A DNA stretch of 10,087 bases, taken from positions 1 to 10,087 of the forward strand of contig CACZSE010000079.1 in the NCBI GenBank assembly GCA_902783735.1. The letters are read 5' to 3'. The notes under the pieces were generated by a model that worked only from the letters and a program-made list of their open reading frames with translations, ran no database searches and was not told where the DNA came from. The DNA is from an uncultured Lachnospiraceae bacterium. Its GTDB lineage: Bacteria; Bacillota; Clostridia; Lachnospirales; Lachnospiraceae. A program made the position numbers and the translations under genes. Positions 4,746 through 10,087 of this stretch are shown in pieces (position 1 is the stretch's first letter; each line of letters begins with the position of its first letter).

Positions 4746-6551
4746 ATGAAAGAATATCTAATGGGAAACGGTGCCATAGCACTGGGAGCAATGGCGGCAG
4801 GAGTAAATCTTGTGGCCGGTTATCCCGGAACACCTTCATCCGAGATCATCGAGACGCTCTCCAAATATCCGCATGAAGGTCTCCATCTGGAGTGGTCTGT
4901 CAATGAAAAAGCGGCACTTGAAGTGGCTGCGGCAGCTGCATACAGCGGAGCACGTGCCATGGTCACAATGAAACAGGTAGGATTAAATGTTGCTTCAGAT
5001 CCGCTCATGTCACTGGCATATGTCGGAGTTAAGGGCGGTATGGTCATTGTCAGCGCAGATGATCCGGGACCGATCTCATCACAAACGGAGCAGGATACAA
5101 GAAGATTTGCGGATTTTTGCAGGATCCCGGTTTTTGATCCCGCAACCCCCGAAGAAGCTTATGTAATGATACAGGACGCCTTTGAATATTCTGAGAAGTA
5201 TTCTACACCTGTGTTGTTCAGACCTACGACAAGGGTCTGCCATGCATATGCTTCCATTGATGTTGAAGATATCTATAAACCAAGAGAATATGAAGGATTT
5301 GTAAAGGACTCAAAACGCTGGGTCATCTTCCCGAGGTTATCATATATTAACCATGGAAATATTGAAAAAAGAAATGTTTCCATAGCAGAAGATCTTTCTT
5401 CATACGGATTTAACAGCGTTGCCTGTCCTGCAGCAAAAAAAGCTATAGTTGCAAGCGGTGTCAGCTACTCTTATGTAAAAGAGTGCCTGAAAGGCAATAC
5501 GGATGTGCGTCTGATACGTGTGGCTACCGCATTTCCGTTTCCCGAAAGCTTTATGCTGGAGGCATTAAAAGGGGCAGATGAGGTTTTGTGTTTTGAGGAA
5601 CTCAGCCCTTATATCGAAGAACAGATCCTTAAGCTTTCCGGCAGACATAAACTTGCGATCGAAGTCAGAGGAAAACTGGACGGAGAGGTTCCTCACAATG
5701 GTGAGTTGAGCGTTGAGATCGTTGCAAAGATATTAAAAGAATATCTGGGAGAAGATATAGGACTTGAACAGATAGATGTGTCTGATTCACCCGGGCTTCC
5801 TGTTCGCCCTCCGGTACTGTGTGCAGGTTGTCCGCACAGAGGTTCGTTTTATGCCGTAAAAAGAGCTATGCAAGGGAAAAAAGCATATTTTTGCGGTGAT
5901 ATCGGTTGTTATACGTTGGGCAATGCTATGCCTCTTGATATGGTGGATACATGCCTTTGCATGGGTGCGGGTATAACCATGGCACAAGGACTGGATCATG
6001 TAAATGAAGATGCAACAAGCTTTGCTTTTGTCGGCGATTCGACTTTTTTTGCATCGGGTATTACGGGAGTGATCAATGCCGTATACAATGAAGCGGATAT
6101 GATCCTTTGTGTTCTGGATAATTCTACAACTGCCATGACTGGTCATCAGCCTCATCCCGGAACAGGGAAGAATATGATGGGAAATATTGTCGACAAGGTA
6201 GATATTGAAAAAGTACTCCGGGGTATAGGCGTAAAAACTGTAATGACAGTAGATCCGCTCGATCTTAAAAAGAGTGTGGAAGCTGTAAAGGATTGTGCAT
6301 CTTTAAAAGGTGTTAAGGCTATAATATTTAAATCTCCATGTATAGCCATCGCGAAACCCTCCGGGAAATGCTGTGTGGACAGTGAAAAATGTATTAACTG
6401 TAAAAAATGCATACGGGAGATTGGTTGTCCCGCACTGGCAGGTACCGAAAAAGGGGTTAGCATAGATATGGATCTGTGTACCGGATGCGGCCTTTGTGAG
6501 CAGATCTGTCCCGTTGAAGCCATTCGGGATTTGGAAGGGAGTAGATCATGA
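4746..6551 (+). CDS. iorA: Indolepyruvate ferredoxin oxidoreductase, alpha subunit
   Basis: Large subunit of the cytoplasmic enzyme that converts aryl-pyruvates (indolepyruvate, phenylpyruvate, 4-hydroxyphenylpyruvate) plus CoA to aryl-acetyl-CoA and CO2, reducing ferredoxin. The pyrimidine-binding half begins MGNGAIALGAMAAGV with GYPGTPSSEI. The thiamine-diphosphate half has LCAGCPHRG, GDIGCYTLGNAMPLD, and GDS (430-432) with D458-N459 for the Mg-diphosphate. The C-terminus is a two-cluster ferredoxin: C549, C552, C555, C561-P, and C578, C581, C584, C588-P, all eight cysteines present. At 601 residues it is full length for IorA. SD GAGG (4736-4739) is 6 bases before the ATG. It overlaps iorB by ATGA, so the subunits are translationally coupled. 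Direction (oxidative or reductive) is not visible from sequence. Confidence 0.96.
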   Translation: MKEYLMGNGAIALGAMAAGVNLVAGYPGTPSSEIIETLSKYPHEGLHLEWSVNEKAALEVAAAAAYSGARAMVTMKQVGLNVASDPLMSLAYVGVKGGMVIVSADDPGPISSQTEQDTRRFADFCRIPVFDPATPEEAYVMIQDAFEYSEKYSTPVLFRPTTRVCHAYASIDVEDIYKPREYEGFVKDSKRWVIFPRLSYINHGNIEKRNVSIAEDLSSYGFNSVACPAAKKAIVASGVSYSYVKECLKGNTDVRLIRVATAFPFPESFMLEALKGADEVLCFEELSPYIEEQILKLSGRHKLAIEVRGKLDGEVPHNGELSVEIVAKILKEYLGEDIGLEQIDVSDSPGLPVRPPVLCAGCPHRGSFYAVKRAMQGKKAYFCGDIGCYTLGNAMPLDMVDTCLCMGAGITMAQGLDHVNEDATSFAFVGDSTFFASGITGVINAVYNEADMILCVLDNSTTAMTGHQPHPGTGKNMMGNIVDKVDIEKVLRGIGVKTVMTVDPLDLKKSVEAVKDCASLKGVKAIIFKSPCIAIAKPSGKCCVDSEKCINCKKCIREIGCPALAGTEKGVSIDMDLCTGCGLCEQICPVEAIRDLEGSRS

Positions 6552-7138
6552 ATAAAGATATACTGATATGCGGAGTCGGAGGCCAGGGTACTGTTTTGGC
6601 TTCCAAGATCATAGCTTCGGCGGCAATGGAAGAAAAAAAGACTGTGCATTCGGCAGAAACGATAGGTATGGCCCAAAGAGGAGGCTCGGTAACCAGTCAT
6701 GTAAGGATCGGAGAGTCTTATTCGCCGCTGATACCCCATGGCAGCGCAGACCTTTTACTTGCATTTGAACCGGGCGAAGCGGTGAGGAATATCAAATATC
6801 TGAAAAAAGACGGTGTAGTGATCGTTAATACTGTACCGACGGATCCGGTCGGCGCATCTTCGGAGGATAATAGCTACGATGCTTCTGTAATGACTGATTA
6901 CTTATTAAAAAAGTGTAAATGCATATTTGTAAACAGTGAAGAAGTATGTAAAGAGTTTGGATCGTCAAAGTTTTTTAACATTGTGATCCTGGGGATAGCT
7001 ACCGGAGCCGATGTTCTCGGAGTAAGCTTTGATACCGTACAGGATCAGCTTACAAAACGTATACCCCAAAAGTTTCTTGAAATAAACAAAAAAGCCTTTA
7101 TGAAGGGATATGAGATCGGCAGTAACGCCCAAATTTAA
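6548..7138 (+). CDS. iorB: Indolepyruvate ferredoxin oxidoreductase, beta subunit
   Basis: Small (gamma-domain-type) subunit of the IorAB enzyme; in this family it binds the CoA substrate and completes the active site with IorA. The protein starts with ILICGVGGQGTVLASKII, the glycine-rich signature of the pyruvate-ferredoxin-oxidoreductase gamma domain, then SAETIGMAQRGGSVTSHVRI and ADLLLAFEPGEAVRN, all typical of IorB. At 196 residues it is of normal length. Its ATG overlaps the iorA stop by four bases; the paaK-type gene starts 23 bases downstream. The ATGA arrangement suggests one-to-one production of the two subunits. Confidence 0.95.
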   Translation: MNKDILICGVGGQGTVLASKIIASAAMEEKKTVHSAETIGMAQRGGSVTSHVRIGESYSPLIPHGSADLLLAFEPGEAVRNIKYLKKDGVVIVNTVPTDPVGASSEDNSYDASVMTDYLLKKCKCIFVNSEEVCKEFGSSKFFNIVILGIATGADVLGVSFDTVQDQLTKRIPQKFLEINKKAFMKGYEIGSNAQI

Positions 7139-7161
7139 CATGAATAGGAGAAGAGACAGAA

Positions 7162-8400
7162 ATGAAGATCAATGAAAAACAGCTTGAACTGGTAGATAAG
7201 CAGATCAAAAGAATATTGGCCAGCAACAACTATTACAGTGAAGTTTATAAGAAGGCAGGGATCACCGGGGTTTCATCGCCTGAGGATTTTGAGAAGATAC
7301 CGTTTACCGACAAATCGGATCTGAGAAATGCATATCCTCTCGGTATACAGGCGGTTGAGGATGAAAAAGTCGTACGTATTCACTCATCCAGCGGAACAAC
7401 CGGAAAGCCTGTCATTATACCATATACAGCAAAGGATGTGGAAGATTGGGCGATAATGTTCGCAAGATGCTATGAGATAGCCGGTATCACTTCAAAGGAC
7501 AGAATACAGATCACACCCGGATACGGATTGTGGACTGCAGGTATCGGTTTTCAGGCAGGATGTGAAAGACTTGGAGCAATGGCTATCCCTATGGGACCGG
7601 GAAATACGGATAAACAGATCCAGATGATGATAGATCTGGAATCGACCGTTCTTTGCGCAACATCTTCATATGCACTTTTACTTGCGGAGGAGATAAACAA
7701 AAGAGGACTTAAGGATAAGATAAAACTTAAAAAGGGTGTCATCGGATCCGAGCGCTGGAGTGATGCTAAGAGAAACTACATTGCAAAAGAGTTGGGAATA
7801 GAATTATATGACATTTACGGACTGACTGAGATATATGGACCCGGTATTGGTATCAATTGTCCCGATCAGACGGGAATGCATATTTTTGATGACTATCTCT
7901 ATACGGAGATCATTGATCCCAAAACCGGAGAGGTACTTCCCGACGGAGAAGAGGGAGAGATCGTTATCACAACCCTTGTGAAAGAAGGCGCTCCTCTTAT
8001 CAGATTCAGGACTCATGATCTTTCAAAGATCATACCCGGACAATGTTCTTGCGGACGTACATATCCTCGCCTTGATACCATAAAAGGAAGAAGTGATGAT
8101 ATGTTTAAGGTACATGGCGTTAATATGTTCCCGAGTCAGGTTGAGGAGATCCTTGGCATGGTTGACGGTGTATCAAGTGAGTACAAGATCGATATCGCTC
8201 ATGACGAGAGCAATAACAGGGATATCATCATGATAACGGCCGAAGCAGACGGAAGAGTTGATTTCGCAAAAGCAGGCGATGAAATAAAGAGACTGTTCAA
8301 ATCAAGAATGAACGTAACGCCAAAGGTATCAATAGTATCATTGAATACACTTCCTCGTTCCGAGAAGAAGACCCAGAGAGTATTCGATCACAGGGAGTAG
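7162..8400 (+). CDS. paaK: Phenylacetate-CoA ligase (AMP-forming)
   Basis: Adenylate-forming enzyme that joins phenylacetate or another arylacetate to CoA using ATP, releasing AMP and diphosphate. Motifs in order: SSSGTTGKP (75-83), the P-loop-like ATP motif; YGLTEIYGPG (from Y219), the A5 motif; RFRTHDLSKI; a CSCGR turn; and GRSDDMFKVHGVNMFPSQVEEIL leading into the small C-terminal PaaK domain, ending with PRSEKKTQRVFDHRE that carries the late lysine region. At 412 residues it is slightly short of the usual 430 or so, the difference being at the N-terminus. AGGAG lies at 7146-7150, 11 bases before the ATG. Position right after iorAB links it to aryl-acetyl-CoA: it can activate arylacetates for reductive carboxylation, or act on IorAB products. 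Exact aryl substrate is inferred from context. Confidence 0.92.
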   Translation: MKINEKQLELVDKQIKRILASNNYYSEVYKKAGITGVSSPEDFEKIPFTDKSDLRNAYPLGIQAVEDEKVVRIHSSSGTTGKPVIIPYTAKDVEDWAIMFARCYEIAGITSKDRIQITPGYGLWTAGIGFQAGCERLGAMAIPMGPGNTDKQIQMMIDLESTVLCATSSYALLLAEEINKRGLKDKIKLKKGVIGSERWSDAKRNYIAKELGIELYDIYGLTEIYGPGIGINCPDQTGMHIFDDYLYTEIIDPKTGEVLPDGEEGEIVITTLVKEGAPLIRFRTHDLSKIIPGQCSCGRTYPRLDTIKGRSDDMFKVHGVNMFPSQVEEILGMVDGVSSEYKIDIAHDESNNRDIIMITAEADGRVDFAKAGDEIKRLFKSRMNVTPKVSIVSLNTLPRSEKKTQRVFDHRE

Positions 8401-8404
8401 TCAT

Positions 8405-9325
8405 ATGAGTGATAAGATAGCGCTGTTAATAGATGCTGAGAATACCAGCGTCAAATACCTTGACGTGGTTCTGAAGGAATTAAAACAGTATGGTGATATC
8501 TCCTTTCAAAGAATGTATGGAGATTTCTCCAATCCCAAGATGAGTGATTGGGCTAAAAGAGGGCTTGATTATGCGATAGTTCCGATCCATCAGGCCATAT
8601 ATAAAACAGGGAAGAATGCTGCGGATATAATGCTCGTGATAGACGCAATGGACATCTTATACCAAAACAATGTCGACGGCTTTTGCATCGTTACGTCTGA
8701 CAGTGATTTCACGCGTTTGGCAAACCGTTTGAGAGAAGGCGGTAAACGTGTCATCGGAATGGGAAAAAGTGATGCTTCAAAGACTTTTATATCGGCATGT
8801 AACGAATATAAATTCTTAGATAAGATCACTGACGATGATTCCGACAGTTACCTTCCTGCCGATGAAAAGCAGGACAGCGCCGTAACACCTCTGAGTGAGA
8901 TAAAGATGGCTATAAATTATATTGTACAACAGGCTGAGGGACGCGGCGAAAATGCATATCTTGCTTCTACCAAGAGCCAGCTTCAAAGAGAATTTGCAGA
9001 TTTTGATGAGAGAAATTACGGTTACTCATTATTCAGAAAATTTGTGGAAGATGAGACCAAATTTGAGGTAAAGCAAAAGGGTTCGGTAGCATATATTGTT
9101 CGTAAGCATCAGCAGAAGAAACACGATTCGGTAGAAGAATATATATTGGAAAAAGCGAAGAAAAGACCTGAACTTGCGGATCTTGGAAGGGAAATACATG
9201 CAGCCTTTCCGTATTTTAAACCCAAGGAACTCGGATATTCAAAATTATCAAAATATATCGAGAGTATCCCTCAGGTGAAGATAGAGACAGATGACAACAA
9301 TAAGAATTATGTTGTTTTAAAGTAA
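8405..9325 (+). CDS. NYN domain protein with two OST-HTH/LOTUS-like domains
   Basis: Predicted RNA-acting protein. The N-terminal half is an NYN (PIN-like, DUF88/LabA) nuclease fold with the expected acidic residues: D10 in LLIDAENTS, D74 in NAADIMLVIDAMD, and D99/D101 in VTSDSDFTRLA. After an acidic linker near 140-160, two winged-helix segments follow, one around 162-235 and one around 244-306; their KSQLQREFADFDERNYGYS and LGYSKLSKYIESIPQVKI patterns fit OST-HTH (LOTUS) RNA-binding domains. This NYN plus OST-HTH layout is widespread in bacteria; substrates are mostly unknown. The SD GGGAG (8393-8397) lies in the last codons of paaK and the ATG is 5 bases after its stop, so expression is coupled to the ior-paa operon. 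The membrane-protein gene follows after 16 bases. The nuclease role comes from family knowledge, not from this window. Confidence 0.85.
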   Translation: MSDKIALLIDAENTSVKYLDVVLKELKQYGDISFQRMYGDFSNPKMSDWAKRGLDYAIVPIHQAIYKTGKNAADIMLVIDAMDILYQNNVDGFCIVTSDSDFTRLANRLREGGKRVIGMGKSDASKTFISACNEYKFLDKITDDDSDSYLPADEKQDSAVTPLSEIKMAINYIVQQAEGRGENAYLASTKSQLQREFADFDERNYGYSLFRKFVEDETKFEVKQKGSVAYIVRKHQQKKHDSVEEYILEKAKKRPELADLGREIHAAFPYFKPKELGYSKLSKYIESIPQVKIETDDNNKNYVVLK

Positions 9326-9341
9326 AAGGGGATTAGATCTG

Positions 9342-10087
9342 ATGAAATATGAAGATTTGAAGGAAAAGAAATGGTTTAATGCGATGCTTGTGACGTGTGT
9401 CGGCATCATATTATATGTGGCATTGTCAAATATATCTGCCGTTTTAGAAACCCTAAAGACCCTGTTCGGATATTTTATGCCGCTTATAATCGGATGTGTA
9501 CTGGCATATCTGATAAATCCGCTCGCAAAGTTTTTCGAGAGAAAGGTTGTCTGTAAGATATCCAATGAAAAGGTCAGATGGTCTGTCTCTTCGGTTGTAG
9601 CGATCGTACTGGTGGTACTGATACTGGGATTTCTGCTCGGGACACTCATACCGCAGCTGGTGGACAGTATAAAAACCTTTGCAGGAAATTTTGATGATTA
9701 TCTGTTTTCTTTAAAAGAATTTCTGGATAAGTGGCAGATATCAAAATATGTAGACGTACAGAAGGTCTTATATTCTTCGGAAAACATATCAAAACATGTC
9801 ATAACTTATATTACCGATAATATAGGAAATATTGTTGATGCGTCTGCCGGAGTCGGGAAATCACTTATAAACTGGGTGCTCGGATTTATCCTTTCCGTAT
9901 ATCTGATCATGGCAAAGAAATCATTGGTTCACGGTGTCGGAAGATTTCTGCGCGCATTGTTTTCAAGAGAGAAGTATATGTCTATAAAAGTATTTCTTAC
10001 CAGATGTGATGACATCCTTTCTCATTACATAATATACAGTATTATTGAATGTGTTTTGATAGGAGTGGTGACTGCCATATTTATGGC
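9342..10087 (+). CDS. AI-2E/PerM family membrane transporter (partial, runs off right edge)
   Basis: About 248 codons from ATG 9342 to the right edge with no stop. GGGG (9328-9331) lies 10 bases upstream. The protein begins MKYEDLKEKKWFNAML, has two closely spaced N-terminal membrane helices (the second around YFMPLIIGCVLAYLINPLA), a third near SVVAIVLVVLILGFLLG, then a soluble, coiled stretch, and further helices near NWVLGFILSVYLIMAKK and IIYSIIECVLIGVVTAIF. This is the topology and motif set of the AI-2E transporter/PerM (UPF0118) family, whose members include Na+/H+ antiporters and exporters; the substrate cannot be told. Full members run about 350-400 residues, so roughly a third is missing beyond the edge. 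It follows the NYN gene by 16 bases and could be the fifth operon gene. Confidence 0.85.
   Translation, partial: MKYEDLKEKKWFNAMLVTCVGIILYVALSNISAVLETLKTLFGYFMPLIIGCVLAYLINPLAKFFERKVVCKISNEKVRWSVSSVVAIVLVVLILGFLLGTLIPQLVDSIKTFAGNFDDYLFSLKEFLDKWQISKYVDVQKVLYSSENISKHVITYITDNIGNIVDASAGVGKSLINWVLGFILSVYLIMAKKSLVHGVGRFLRALFSREKYMSIKVFLTRCDDILSHYIIYSIIECVLIGVVTAIFM

Overview
The window reads as chromosome of an anaerobic, moderately AT-rich Gram-positive Clostridia species, most likely a member of the Lachnospiraceae. Evidence: strong AGGAGG-type ribosome binding sites, a ferredoxin-linked 2-oxoacid oxidoreductase (oxygen-sensitive chemistry), and a Firmicutes-style Y-family polymerase/YolD pair. 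The genus cannot be fixed from the sequence alone.

Layout. (1) 1-851: decayed DNA. The N-terminal part of a glycoside hydrolase family 31-like protein enters from the left edge and stops at a TGA. A fragment of a histidine phosphotransfer (HPt) domain follows in the same frame and runs into the 3' end of hflX. (2) 852-2114, minus strand: the ribosome-associated GTPase hflX, best started at a TTG with its own SD and an extended -10 promoter. (3) 2115-2570: a 456-base gap with no long gene but much structure: divergent promoter-like sites, a 79-base near-palindrome with a T-run, a multi-stem leader whose outer stem would occlude a ribosome binding site, a 23-codon hydrophobic ORF behind a perfect AGGAGG, and a hairpin over its stop codon. 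This is the most novel-looking part of the window. (4) 2571-4501: Y-family DNA polymerase plus a YolD-like protein, closed by a strong terminator at 4532-4562. The polymerase ATG has no SD and sits where a TATAAT box would put the transcript start, so it may be leaderless. (5) 4502-4745: terminator, then two operator-like inverted repeats and an extended -10 for the next operon. (6) 4746-9325: iorA-iorB-paaK and an NYN/OST-HTH protein, tightly packed. (7) 9342 to the right edge: start of an AI-2E/PerM-family membrane protein.

How the genes work together. IorAB and the PaaK-type ligase form a compact module for aryl-pyruvates, aryl-acetyl-CoA and aryl-acetates. It can run oxidatively (fermentation of aromatic amino acids) or reductively (assimilation of arylacetates to arylpyruvates, known in some anaerobes). 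The NYN/OST-HTH gene is coupled to paaK (its SD overlaps the paaK end), so a predicted RNA-processing protein is co-expressed with this metabolism. The polymerase/YolD pair is a separate DNA-damage-tolerance unit with no LexA-type box that I could see.
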